Shown here one piece after another: positions 25,318-33,672 of a stretch of 64,000 nucleotides of DNA (the first letter of the stretch is position 1; every line of letters starts with the position of its first letter). This DNA is from Inquilinus ginsengisoli_B. GTDB taxonomy: Bacteria; Pseudomonadota; Alphaproteobacteria; DSM-16000; Inquilinaceae. The notes beneath the pieces are model-generated. The model was not told the DNA's origin and ran no database searches. It saw nothing but the letters and a program-made list of their open reading frames with translations. A program made the position numbers and the translations under genes. Location: positions 930,001 to 994,000 of the forward strand of contig NZ_JBNDJK010000001.1 in the NCBI RefSeq assembly GCF_050434925.1. The letters are read 5' to 3'.

Positions 25318-25953
25318 ATGACCTGCCCGTTCACCGACACGCTTCCGCCGCCAGCCGCAGCCAGCCGGAAGCCGAGCCAGATCCTCAAGGCGGCGTACAG
25401 CATCTTCCTGGAACAGGGCTATGGCGCGGCCAGCATGGACGCGATCGCACGCGAGGCCGGCGTGTCCAAGGCCACCCTGTACGCCCATTTCACCAGCAAG
25501 GAGGAGCTGTTCGCGGCCATCGTCGGCAGCGCCTGCCTGGCGTTCGAGCGGCTGGCGGCGATGTCGCCGCCGCCGGATGACCTGCGGGCCGCGCTGATGG
25601 AGGCCGGCGGCACGTTGCTGCGCTTCATCCTGAACCCGGACGTGATCAAAGTGTACCGCAACGTGCTGGCGGAGGCGGGCCGTTTCCCGGAGCTCGGGCG
25701 GGCGATGTACGAGGCCGGGCCGGGCCAGGGCAAGGCTCACCTGACGACCTTTTTCGCCGCCGCGAATGCGCGCGGCGTGCTGGCGGTGCCGGACCCGGAA
25801 CTGGCGGCCGAGCAGTTCGGCGCCATGATCCTCGGCCATATGAAGATGCGAATGGAGCTCGGCATTGAGATGCCGAGCGAGGAGCGGATCGAGCGTGGCC
25901 TGAAGAGCGGCGTCGACGCCTTTCTGCGCGCCTACGCGGCGCCGACGCCCTGA
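25318..25953 (+). CDS. TetR/AcrR-family repressor, likely of emrAB
   Basis: A 211-residue regulator. The N-terminal HTH reads ILKAAYSIFLEQGYGAASMD (22-41) then AIAREAGVSKATLYAHFTSK, the canonical TetR helix-turn-helix. The ligand domain (about 80-200) resembles the AcrR/AefR C-terminal type (LGRAMYEAGPGQG). It is divergent from emrAB with two palindromic operators between, so it most likely represses the pump and itself until a drug binds. Confidence 0.92.
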   Translation: MTCPFTDTLPPPAAASRKPSQILKAAYSIFLEQGYGAASMDAIAREAGVSKATLYAHFTSKEELFAAIVGSACLAFERLAAMSPPPDDLRAALMEAGGTLLRFILNPDVIKVYRNVLAEAGRFPELGRAMYEAGPGQGKAHLTTFFAAANARGVLAVPDPELAAEQFGAMILGHMKMRMELGIEMPSEERIERGLKSGVDAFLRAYAAPTP

Positions 25954-25981
25954 CCAGACTTCGGCAGGCCGGGTGAGGACA

Positions 25982-26017
25982 TCGGACACCGCCGCCGAAG
26001 CGGCCGGCGGTGTCCGA
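25982..26017. terminator. Bidirectional hairpin between convergent genes
   Basis: A 13-bp perfect stem TCGGACACCGCCG / CGGCGGTGTCCGA with a 10-nt loop, between the tetR stop and the stop of the secreted protein gene. No T-run on either side, so termination may need Rho or the hairpin alone. Confidence 0.6.
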
Positions 26018-26028
26018 CGTTCAGCGGG

Positions 26029-27306
26029 TCAGAGGCCGGACGGCTTTACCGCGCAGTCGTAGCTGCCCGGTGTCCGCGCAGCGATGGCTTTGGTCAGGCC
26101 GCCGGCCGTCCGCGGGCCCAGGATCAGGCAGACCCGGTATTCGATGATCCGGTTCTGCGGGAAGCCGTTGAACGGCACCGACTGGACGCCATCAAACACG
26201 GAAGCGAGGCTGGTGCCGTAATAGGGCGTCGAGCCCCAGGCCATCTTTTCCGACACCGTGGTGCCGTTGGGATTGTCGTAGGGCAGCTCGTATTGCGACG
26301 ACTGATATGGCCATTCGTAGTCGCAGGGCAGCTTCTGCATCTGGAAGGGACAGCCATTGCCGCCATTGTATGTCGCCGAGGTCTTGCCGCGCCCTTCGGA
26401 ATAGCCGTCGCGCAGGGCGGACGTGGAATACAGCGTCGGCTCGAGCAGCCCCATCTCGAACTGGCCGGCCAGCAGGGCCGAGAACCGCGCGCCCGTATTG
26501 GCCCCGGTCCAGGTCCAGGTGGCGTTGCGCGTCAGCGGGTCGGTGGTCGTGGTGAAGTGGTAGCGATCCGCCCACATCACTTGGCGAATGGGGTTGTTGC
26601 CGCCGTCGAAGTTCAGCTTTCCGTAGGGACCGCGCACGTCGAAGCTGACCCGGTCGGCGCCCGGCAGGGGCGCGAGGCTGACCTTCGTCACGATCAGCGG
26701 CCAGTTGGCCCCGTCCTGGAAGTACCAGGTGATCGTGACCGGCAGGTCATAGCGCTTGAACAGCGCCGGGCTGGTGCCGAGCGGCGGGCTGTCCTGGCCG
26801 GTGTTGGGATCGATGCCGTTCGGGGCGATGGTGCCATATTTCGGGTAGGTCGTCTTGTATTCGACGATGACGCGATTCCTCGTGCTCGGCACGATCCGGC
26901 CCGTGACGGCGAAGCCGAGGCCCAGCGGCGAATCGTCGGCCCCGAAGATCTTTTGGGCGATCGGCGATTCCGTGCCGTCGGAGAATAGCCGGTAGCGCTC
27001 ATGCGCCACGAAATAGCCGAAGCCGTCTCCGGCACTGCTGGCATTGACGGTCATCGTGGTGGAGACGCCGTTCAACAGATAGGGATAGGTCAGCTGGATC
27101 GCATAGCCGCCATTGCCCGTGTTGCCGTTGCCCTGGCGCTTGAGCGAAGCGGTGCGTATCCCGCCATCCGAACCCCGCCATGTCACCCGGTCGACGGTCA
27201 CGCCGTTGACGGTTGCCGACTGGCTCTGCGCCGCCTCTGCCGGCGGCATGGTCAGGAGGAGGGTTGCGATCAGGCCGGCGGCTGCAGTTTTGAGACCCTG
27301 GCTCAT
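26029..27306 (-). CDS. Secreted protein of unknown function (425 aa)
   Basis: An exported protein with a clear Sec signal (MSQGLKTAAAGLIATLLLTM, cleavage after AEA near residue 25). The mature part is rich in Thr, Gly, Tyr and Trp, with beta-strand-like stretches such as VTWRGSDGGIRTASL and TWYFQDGANWPLIVTKVSL, and four cysteines near the C terminus (about residues 321-416) that could form disulfides. I do not recognise the family; a beta-sandwich or carbohydrate-binding protein is conceivable. It lies 54 bp downstream of the RTX repeat gene on the same strand, so the two may be co-expressed. Confidence 0.75.
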   Translation of the reverse strand: MSQGLKTAAAGLIATLLLTMPPAEAAQSQSATVNGVTVDRVTWRGSDGGIRTASLKRQGNGNTGNGGYAIQLTYPYLLNGVSTTMTVNASSAGDGFGYFVAHERYRLFSDGTESPIAQKIFGADDSPLGLGFAVTGRIVPSTRNRVIVEYKTTYPKYGTIAPNGIDPNTGQDSPPLGTSPALFKRYDLPVTITWYFQDGANWPLIVTKVSLAPLPGADRVSFDVRGPYGKLNFDGGNNPIRQVMWADRYHFTTTTDPLTRNATWTWTGANTGARFSALLAGQFEMGLLEPTLYSTSALRDGYSEGRGKTSATYNGGNGCPFQMQKLPCDYEWPYQSSQYELPYDNPNGTTVSEKMAWGSTPYYGTSLASVFDGVQSVPFNGFPQNRIIEYRVCLILGPRTAGGLTKAIAARTPGSYDCAVKPSGL

Positions 27307-27360
27307 GTCTGTTCTCCGATGCGGGTCGGGAGTTGAGGTCGCTCTGTCGCGCCGGGGGCG

Positions 27361-28704
27361 CTAGAGGACGAAGTCGGCGGCGACGAGGCTGAGGCTGCCG
27401 GTGAGGGTGATATGGAAGTCGGAGACGCCGTCGCCGTTGACGTCGCCGGCGACCGTGGTGACGCCGGGGCTGGTGATCACGGCGCGCAGCTCGCTGGCAT
27501 TGTCGGTGAACAGGCCGGAGCCGATGAAGCTGAAGGCCTGGTTGCCTGCCGCGCCGGTGTTGGCGTCGATCCCCGACAGGTCGATCTTGTCGCCCTGCGC
27601 CCGGCTGAAGTCGGTGATCCGGTCGGCATTGGCACCGACGACGCTGTCGCCGACGGCGGTGAACTGGAACCGGTCCGCCCCGGCGCCGCCGGTGAGGGTG
27701 TCCTTGCCGGCCCGTCCGACGAGAAGGTCGTTGCCGTTCCACCCTTGCAGCACATTGGCGCCGGCATTGCCGTACAGGCTGTCCCAGCCCTGGCCGCCGG
27801 AGAGGTTCTCGATGCCGGAGAGGGTATCGCCTTGGGCTTCGCTGCCGCTGCCGAGGCCGCTGGCCAAGCTGACCACGACCCCGGTGACGGCGTTGTAATA
27901 GCTGGCCGTGTCGGTGCCGACGCCGCCGTCGAGACGGTCGGCACCGGCCCCGCCGCGGAGAACGTCGTTGCCGTTCCAGCCGGCCAGCGTGTTGGCCCCG
28001 GCGTCGCCGGCGAGGGTGTCGTTGGCTTGGCCGCCAGTGAGGTTTTCGATGCCGGTCAGAGCGTCGCCCTGGGCCTCGCCGCCGCTGGCGGTGTGGCCCC
28101 CCAGGTCGATCGAGACGCCGGTGACGGCGTAGTAGTAGCTGGCGGTGTCGATGCCGGCGCCGCCGTCGATCGCATCCGCCCCGGCGCCGCCACGGAGCAC
28201 GTCGTTGCCGTCGCCGCCGTCGAGCTGATCCGCTCCGGCTGCCCCGGCCAGCGTGTCGCTGCCGGCGTAGCCGAACAGCTGGTCGCTGCCCGCCGCGCCG
28301 GTGACGATGTCGTTCCCGCTCCCGCCGGAGTAAGCCAGCGCCTCGAAATTCGAGGAGCTGATCGAGCCATCGCCGCTCACCCCGTTCAGCGTAAAGGTGA
28401 GCTGAAGGCCGGAGCCGGCGAAATCCACGATCAGGGTGTCGGCCCCGGCCCCGCCGTCGGCGACGTCGACGCTGGCCGGGTCGCTGAATGTCCGGGTGAC
28501 GGTGACCAGATCGTCGCCGCCGCCACCGTTCAGGGTGTTGCTGCCGCCGCCGCCATAGAGTTCGTCATTGCCGTCGCCACCGATGAGCTCGTCGTCGCCG
28601 CCGTTGCCGAGGAGCACGTCATTGCCCCCGAGACCATTGATCGTGTCATTCTCGTCGCCACCGGCGAAGACGTCGTCACCCGGGGTGCCATTGATGATCG
28701 CCAT
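27361..28704 (-). CDS. RTX calcium-binding repeat protein
   Basis: A 447-residue acidic, glycine-rich protein without an N-terminal signal. Nonapeptide RTX repeats (GGxGxDxLx) occur in clusters at about residues 15-65, 125-190, 215-255 and 305-345. The C-terminal serralysin-type region (DRFQFTAVGDSV to VAADFVL, about 345-447) is the usual type I secretion signal. No protease or lipase domain (no HExxH) is present. Repeat units DTASYYYAVTGVSI and DTASYYNAVTGVVV are an internal duplication. Export would need a type I system encoded elsewhere. Confidence 0.9.
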   Translation of the reverse strand: MAIINGTPGDDVFAGGDENDTINGLGGNDVLLGNGGDDELIGGDGNDELYGGGGSNTLNGGGGDDLVTVTRTFSDPASVDVADGGAGADTLIVDFAGSGLQLTFTLNGVSGDGSISSSNFEALAYSGGSGNDIVTGAAGSDQLFGYAGSDTLAGAAGADQLDGGDGNDVLRGGAGADAIDGGAGIDTASYYYAVTGVSIDLGGHTASGGEAQGDALTGIENLTGGQANDTLAGDAGANTLAGWNGNDVLRGGAGADRLDGGVGTDTASYYNAVTGVVVSLASGLGSGSEAQGDTLSGIENLSGGQGWDSLYGNAGANVLQGWNGNDLLVGRAGKDTLTGGAGADRFQFTAVGDSVVGANADRITDFSRAQGDKIDLSGIDANTGAAGNQAFSFIGSGLFTDNASELRAVITSPGVTTVAGDVNGDGVSDFHITLTGSLSLVAADFVL

Positions 28705-28911
28705 GGGCTTGCCTCATGAGCTGATGGACGGACCTCTGCCGGGCGCCAAGGAGCGGCCGGGACTGTCTTGTCTCCGTCGGGAGGAACGCAGCGCTCCAAG
28801 GAACCCGCCGGTTAGATCGCTGTATCCCGTCTTCGCTGCTGCCGGGCAGGCCCATATGGGAGGGGAAAGGGGAAAAATTTTGCTGATGGCGCGCGGGTCC
28901 GGCCTGCCGGC

Positions 28912-28949
28912 AAAAAAAGGGCCGGATGGCGATCTCCGCCACCCGGCCC
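28912..28949 (-). terminator. Intrinsic terminator after the quinone oxidoreductase gene
   Basis: On the minus strand, GGGCCGG and TGGCG arms (with one A/C mismatch between them) form a stem of 12 pairs, followed by seven T residues (the A-run at 28912-28918 on the plus strand). It lies 30 bp beyond the stop codon at 28979. Confidence 0.85.
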
Positions 28950-28978
28950 TGCGTCTTTCCGAATTCGGACTTGCCGCG

Positions 28979-29953
28979 TTACGGCAGCAGCACCGTCGAC
29001 CCGGTGGTCTTCCGCGCCTCCAGGTCGCGATGGGCCTGGGCGGCCTCGCGCAGCGGGTAGGTCTGGGCGATCGAGATCTTCACCGCGCCTTTCGCCACCA
29101 CGTCGAACAGCTCCGCCGCCGCGGCCTCGTATTCCGGCCTTGTGGCGATGTAGCTGCCGAGCGTCGGCCGGGTCAGGAACAGCGAGCCCTTCTGCGACAG
29201 CAGCAGCGGGCTGATCGGCGCCACCGGGCCGGAGGCGTTGCCGAAGGTCACCATCATGCCGCGCGGCGACAGGCAGTCGAGCGAGCCGTCGAAGGTGGTC
29301 TTGCCGACGCCGTCATAGACCACCGGCACGCCCTTGCCGCCGGTGATGGCGCGGACGCGAGCGACGAAATCCTCGGTCGAATAGTCGATCACGTGATCGC
29401 AGCCGGCGGCGCGGGCCAGTGCCACCTTCTCCGGCCCGCCGGCGGTGCCGATCACCGTGGCGCCGAGATGCTTGGCCCATTGGCAGGCGATCTGCCCGAC
29501 GCCGCCGGCGGCGGCGTGGAACAGGATGGTCTGGCCGGGCTGCACCGGGAAGGTCCGGCGCAGCAGGTACCAGGCGGTCAGCCCCTTCAGCAGGATCGCG
29601 GCTGCGGTGCGGTCGGTGACCCCGTCCGGGATCTTCACCACCTTCTCGGCCGGGATCACCCGCTCCTCGGCATAGCTGCCGGTCGGGCCGTTGCCGTAGC
29701 CGACGCGGTCGCCGGGCTTGAAGCCGGTGACGTCCGGGCCGGCGGCGACGACCTCGCCGGCCGCCTCCTGGCCCAGCACCAGCGGCAACTGCGCCTTGTA
29801 GAGGCCGGCGCGGATATAGGTGTCGATGTAGTTGAGGCCGACCGCGGTGTGGCGGATCCGGACCTCGCCCGGGCCTGGCGCCGGCACGTCGACCGGCTCC
29901 CAGCGCATCGTCTCCGGGCCGCCGTTCTCATGGATGCGGATGGCGTGGACCAT
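28979..29953 (-). CDS. NADPH:quinone oxidoreductase (zinc-free MDR family)
   Basis: A 324-residue medium-chain dehydrogenase/reductase of the QOR type. It has the GroES-like N-terminal domain (GLNYIDTYIRAGLY, GQEAAGEV) and the Rossmann domain with the NADP loop HAAAGGVGQIACQWAK (about 149-164). The catalytic zinc cysteines of alcohol dehydrogenases are missing, as expected for the quinone reductase branch. It follows the dienelactone hydrolase gene by 9 bp, so the two probably form an operon. Confidence 0.92.
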   Translation of the reverse strand: MVHAIRIHENGGPETMRWEPVDVPAPGPGEVRIRHTAVGLNYIDTYIRAGLYKAQLPLVLGQEAAGEVVAAGPDVTGFKPGDRVGYGNGPTGSYAEERVIPAEKVVKIPDGVTDRTAAAILLKGLTAWYLLRRTFPVQPGQTILFHAAAGGVGQIACQWAKHLGATVIGTAGGPEKVALARAAGCDHVIDYSTEDFVARVRAITGGKGVPVVYDGVGKTTFDGSLDCLSPRGMMVTFGNASGPVAPISPLLLSQKGSLFLTRPTLGSYIATRPEYEAAAAELFDVVAKGAVKISIAQTYPLREAAQAHRDLEARKTTGSTVLLP

Positions 29954-29962
29954 GGGGTTCCC

Positions 29963-30658
29963 TCAGCCGAGATGGGTTTGCAGGAAGGCGGCGGTGCGGT
30001 CGTTCGCCAGGGTGGCGCCGGCCGCGTCGTAATGCTCGCCGCCGACGCGGGCGAAGGCGTGGTCGAGACCGGGATAGGCGTGCACCGTGACCGTCGGCAG
30101 CGACGCCATGCGGGCGCGGATCTCGGCTTGCGCCTCCGGCGGCACGAAGCGGTCCTTTTCGGCGATGTGCAGCATCAGCGGCCGGGTGATGGCGCTGGCC
30201 TCGCCGAGCAGCTTGTCGATGCCGACGCCGTAATAGCTGACGGCACAGTCGGCGTCGGACCGGGTGGCCATCAGGAAGGCCAGGCGGCCGCCCAGGCAAT
30301 AGCCCAGCGCGCCGGCGCGGCCGGAGCATTCCGGCAGGTCGCGCAGCGCCGCCAGCGAGGCGATCAGGTCCTCGACGCCGGCAGTCTCGTTGAAGCCGTT
30401 GAACAAGGCGAAGGCCTTGTCCCACTCCGCCTGCGACTTGTCGGTGATGTCGACGCCCGGTTCCTGCCGCCAGAACAGGTCGGGGCACAGGGCGACATAA
30501 CCCTGGGCGGCGAGGTCGTCGCAGATCTGGCGCATCACCGCGTTGACGCCGAAGATCTCCTGGATCACGAGGATGCCCGGCCCCGAGCCCGAGGCCGGCC
30601 GCGCCAGATACGCGTTGAAGCGGCCGCCATCGGCAGCGGTGATGGTGACTGTCGCCAT
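29963..30658 (-). CDS. Dienelactone hydrolase family protein
   Basis: A 231-residue alpha/beta hydrolase. The nucleophile is C121 in GYCLGGRLAF, with E35 in VIQEIFGV, an acid near D169 (AEKDRFVPP) and H200 in YPGLDHAF, the exact residue set of dienelactone hydrolases. The ATG at 30658 gives MATVTITAADGG. It is co-transcribed with the downstream quinone reductase. Many relatives act on compounds other than dienelactone, so the substrate is open. Confidence 0.9.
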   Translation of the reverse strand: MATVTITAADGGRFNAYLARPASGSGPGILVIQEIFGVNAVMRQICDDLAAQGYVALCPDLFWRQEPGVDITDKSQAEWDKAFALFNGFNETAGVEDLIASLAALRDLPECSGRAGALGYCLGGRLAFLMATRSDADCAVSYYGVGIDKLLGEASAITRPLMLHIAEKDRFVPPEAQAEIRARMASLPTVTVHAYPGLDHAFARVGGEHYDAAGATLANDRTAAFLQTHLG

Positions 30659-30781
30659 GGAATCGCTCTCCCTCGAGCGTTGCGGTGGACGAGGCAATCG
30701 AAGCAAGGGGAGGACGATAGCCGGACCATGCCGGCCTTGTCACGGCGGCCGAACAGCTCGACGACGCGGCCTCGCTTCGAG

Positions 30782-31285
30782 TCAATTCGCTGAGAATTTG
30801 CCCGGATAGCCCTCAAATTCGAGCAGCCGTCGTTTGCGCTCCAGGCCGGAGGTGCTGCCGTAGCCGCCGAGGGTGCCGCCGGCGCCGATGACGCGGTGGC
30901 AAGGCACCAGCAGCACCAGGTCGTTGCGGCCGCAGGCCTGGCCGACGGCGCGCGGGCCGCTGTTCAGGATATGGGCGACGCCGCCATAGGACGCGGCCTC
31001 GCCATACGGGATGTCGATGATCGCCTGCCGCACCCGCTGCTGGAACAGGCTGGCGGCCGGCGCCATCGGCAAGTCGAAGCGGCGCCGCCTGCCGGCGAAG
31101 TATTCCTCGATCTGCCGGATCGCCCGGCGCAGCAGCTTGTCCGTCGGCGGCGTATCGTCGGCCGGATCCTGGACATGGTCGACCGCGGCCACCACGCCGC
31201 CGGCGACGGTGATCCGCACCGGCCCGACCGGGGTGTCGATCGTGGCGGCGGCCCGGTCGGCGGGCGTCCGGCTTCGAGCAGTCAC
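30782..31285 (-). CDS. ogt: Methylated-DNA--protein-cysteine methyltransferase
   Basis: Suicidal repair of O6-alkylguanine. The 167-residue protein has the active-site motif VPCHRV with C129, the helix-turn-helix IPYGEAASYGGVAHIL (about 92-107) and the arginine finger in GPRAVGQAC. The GTG start at 31285 overlaps the stop of the DUF255 gene as GTGA and gives a typical Ogt length. The N-terminal domain is short but present. Confidence 0.92.
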   Translation of the reverse strand: MTARSRTPADRAAATIDTPVGPVRITVAGGVVAAVDHVQDPADDTPPTDKLLRRAIRQIEEYFAGRRRRFDLPMAPAASLFQQRVRQAIIDIPYGEAASYGGVAHILNSGPRAVGQACGRNDLVLLVPCHRVIGAGGTLGGYGSTSGLERKRRLLEFEGYPGKFSAN

Positions 31286-33294
31286 GATCCGATAAGCTCC
31301 AACAGCGCCTGCGGCTCGGTGACCGGTGCCTGGCACACCGGCCCGCGGCAGAGATAGGCGGTCGGGTTGCCGTTCAGCATCGTCTTGCCGGCGGCGGGAT
31401 GATCTTCCGGCAGCACAGCGCCCGAGTCGAGCCGGAGCAGCATCCGGCCCGGCAGCGACCGGCCGTGCACCGCCCGCAGCAGCGCCTGCGTGGCGGGATC
31501 GTCCTTCGCGCCGATGACCACGATCTGCAGCGGCTCCATCCGGTCCTCGGCCCGGTTCAGCCAGGTGGCGAGCGGGATGAAGTTGCGCTGCAGCTCGCCG
31601 GTGAAGGCCGCGATCAGGGAATCGGCGCGCAAGGCGTACAGCCGGTCGCCGGTCAGGTGATGCAGCCGCGTCAGCACGCCGAGCATGGTGCCGTTGCCGG
31701 ACGGGACTGCGGCGTCGTACGCGCTCTTGGTGCGCACGATCAGCGCCTCGCCGTCATCCGCGGTCAGGAAGTACCCGCTGCGGCCGCCATCCCAGAAATG
31801 TCGATCGAGCACCGCGGTCCACATCTTGGCATGCTCGAGATAGGCCGGGGTCTCGGTCTCCTCGTGCAGCGCCAGCGCCGCCGCAGCCATATCGGCATAG
31901 TCTTCCAGCAGCCCGGGCGCGGTGGCCTTGCCGCGGCGCCAGGCATGGGCGAGGCGATCGCCCTGCCCGAGCTGTCGGACCACGGCGGCGAAGGCGGTCT
32001 CGGCCAGCCCGATCCACTCCGGCCGGTCGAAAGCTTGGGCCGCCCGGGCTAGCGCCGCGATCATCAGCCCGTTCCAGTCGGCCAGCACCTTGTCGTCCCA
32101 GCCCGGCCGTACGCGTACACCGCGACGGTCGAGGAGTACGGCACGATCCGCGGTGAGCGCGGCTTCGGTTTCGGCATCTCGCAGCGCTGGATCGTGTCGG
32201 CGGTTGAGAATGGATTTGCCTTCCCAATTGCCGTCGGGAGTCACGTCGTACGCCTGCTTGAACGCGGCCGAGCGCTCGCCGAGTACGGCGTCGATCTCGG
32301 GCTCGCTCCAGACGTAGAAGCGGCCCTCCTCGCCCTCGCTGTCGGCGTCGAGCGTGGCGGCGAAGGTGCCGCCCTCGGCGATCATCTCGCGCTCGATCCA
32401 GGCGACCGTCTCCTCGACCCGGGACGCGTACAGGGGATCGCGCGTCTCCTGCCAGGCCAGGGTCAGCAGGTCGATCAGCTGGGCGTTGTCGTACAGCATC
32501 TTCTCGAAATGCGGCGCCAGCCATTCCTCGTCGGTGGAATAGCGGGCGAAGCCGCCGCCGAGATGGTCGTAGATCCCGCCCTGGCTCATCGCCGTCAGGC
32601 TGCGCAGAACGGCATCACGCCAAGCCGGCTGCCGCGACCGGCGCCATCCGCGCCACAGCAGCTCAAGTAGCCCTGGCTGCGGGAATTTCGGGGCGCCGCG
32701 CAGCCCGCCCCAGACCGGGTCGAACTGCCCGGCCAGCTGCTTCGCCACCTGGTCCAGCACCTCCAGGCTCAGCCCGGCCCCGGGCTGATTCTCGGACTGC
32801 TTGGCCAGCGCTTCGGCCAGCGCGGCGACGTTGCTGGTCACCTTCTCCGGCTCGGTGGCATAGGCGGCGGACAGGCCGCGCAGCACGTCGGTGAAGCCGG
32901 GCCGGCCCCAACGGCTGGTCGGCGGGAAATAGGTGCCGCCCCAGAAGGGCGCACCGTCCGGGGTCAGGAACATGGTCAGCGGCCAGCCGCCCTGCTGGCC
33001 CAGCATCGCCAGTGCCGACTGGTAGATGGTGTCGACATCCGGCCGTTCCTCGCGGTCGACCTTGATCGACACGAACAGCTCGTTCATGACTGCGGCGGTG
33101 GCGGGGTCTTCGAAGCTCTCATGCGCCATCACATGGCACCAGTGGCAGGCGGCGTAGCCGACCGACAGCAGCACCGGCTTGTTCTCGGCCCGGGCCCGGG
33201 CGAAGGCCTCCAGACCCCAGGGCTGCCAGTCCACCGGGTTGTCGGCGTGCTGCAGCAGATAGGGGCTGGTCTCCTGGGCGAGGCGGTTCGGCAT
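31282..33294 (-). CDS. Thioredoxin-domain protein, DUF255/YyaL (spermatogenesis-associated 20-like)
   Basis: A 670-residue protein. The N-terminal thioredoxin-like domain has the start MPNRLAQETSPYLLQHADNP and a C50-H-W-C53 motif in ACHWCHVM. The large C-terminal part is an (alpha/alpha)6 glycosidase/epimerase-like barrel (about 200-560; HFEKMLYDNAQLID, GWDDKVLADWNGLM). The family is widespread but its biochemical role is not settled. It is divergent from the DUF6489 gene and coupled to ogt. Confidence 0.92.
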   Translation of the reverse strand: MPNRLAQETSPYLLQHADNPVDWQPWGLEAFARARAENKPVLLSVGYAACHWCHVMAHESFEDPATAAVMNELFVSIKVDREERPDVDTIYQSALAMLGQQGGWPLTMFLTPDGAPFWGGTYFPPTSRWGRPGFTDVLRGLSAAYATEPEKVTSNVAALAEALAKQSENQPGAGLSLEVLDQVAKQLAGQFDPVWGGLRGAPKFPQPGLLELLWRGWRRSRQPAWRDAVLRSLTAMSQGGIYDHLGGGFARYSTDEEWLAPHFEKMLYDNAQLIDLLTLAWQETRDPLYASRVEETVAWIEREMIAEGGTFAATLDADSEGEEGRFYVWSEPEIDAVLGERSAAFKQAYDVTPDGNWEGKSILNRRHDPALRDAETEAALTADRAVLLDRRGVRVRPGWDDKVLADWNGLMIAALARAAQAFDRPEWIGLAETAFAAVVRQLGQGDRLAHAWRRGKATAPGLLEDYADMAAAALALHEETETPAYLEHAKMWTAVLDRHFWDGGRSGYFLTADDGEALIVRTKSAYDAAVPSGNGTMLGVLTRLHHLTGDRLYALRADSLIAAFTGELQRNFIPLATWLNRAEDRMEPLQIVVIGAKDDPATQALLRAVHGRSLPGRMLLRLDSGAVLPEDHPAAGKTMLNGNPTAYLCRGPVCQAPVTEPQALLELIGS

Positions 33295-33380
33295 GTCGAT
33301 ATCCTGCTGTGTTACGGCGCTGGCGCCGGACGCTATACTCTCCTGCCAGGATAACGCCGCCAACACCGCCGGAGGATCCC

Positions 33381-33626
33381 GTGAAGGTTTCGATCGATAT
33401 CGAATGCACGCCGGAGGAGGCGCGGGCCTTCTTCGGCCTGCCGGATGTCGGCCCGATGCAGCAGGCCCTGATGAAGGATCTGGAGGACCGGATGCGCGCC
33501 AATCTCGCGGCGATGGAGCCGGAGGCGCTGTTCAAGACCTGGCTGCCGGCCAGCATGGAGGGTTTTGAGACGCTGCAGCGCGCCTTCTGGCAGAGCATGA
33601 CCGGCGGCAAGGGAGGCAAGTCCTGA
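33381..33626 (+). CDS. DUF6489-type small protein (81 aa)
   Basis: A small acidic protein that begins with GTG at 33381, just after a strong Shine-Dalgarno sequence GGAGG (33371-33375). It contains FGLPDVGPMQQALMKDLEDR and FWQSMTGG, matching a small family found beside mnmE in alphaproteobacteria (assigned from memory as DUF6489). The helical C-terminal part resembles phasin-like or coiled-coil helices, but no function is established. A parS site follows its stop. Confidence 0.75.
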   Translation: MKVSIDIECTPEEARAFFGLPDVGPMQQALMKDLEDRMRANLAAMEPEALFKTWLPASMEGFETLQRAFWQSMTGGKGGKS

Positions 33627-33633
33627 GCGTGCG

Positions 33634-33649
33634 TGTTTCACGTGAAACA
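33634..33649. other. parS: parS site 1
   Basis: TGTTTCACGTGAAACA, the perfect 16-bp ParB-binding palindrome (18 bp with flanks G and C), between the DUF6489 gene and mnmE. ParB is encoded 6.7 kb away. Confidence 0.93.
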
Positions 33650-33672
33650 CCGGCAGGAGCGCAGGCCGGTCG

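Noticed and set aside
28568..30793. A 741-codon plus-strand frame over the quinone reductase and dienelactone hydrolase genes
   Set aside because: Antisense artefact of the same kind; the minus-strand genes carry complete active sites.
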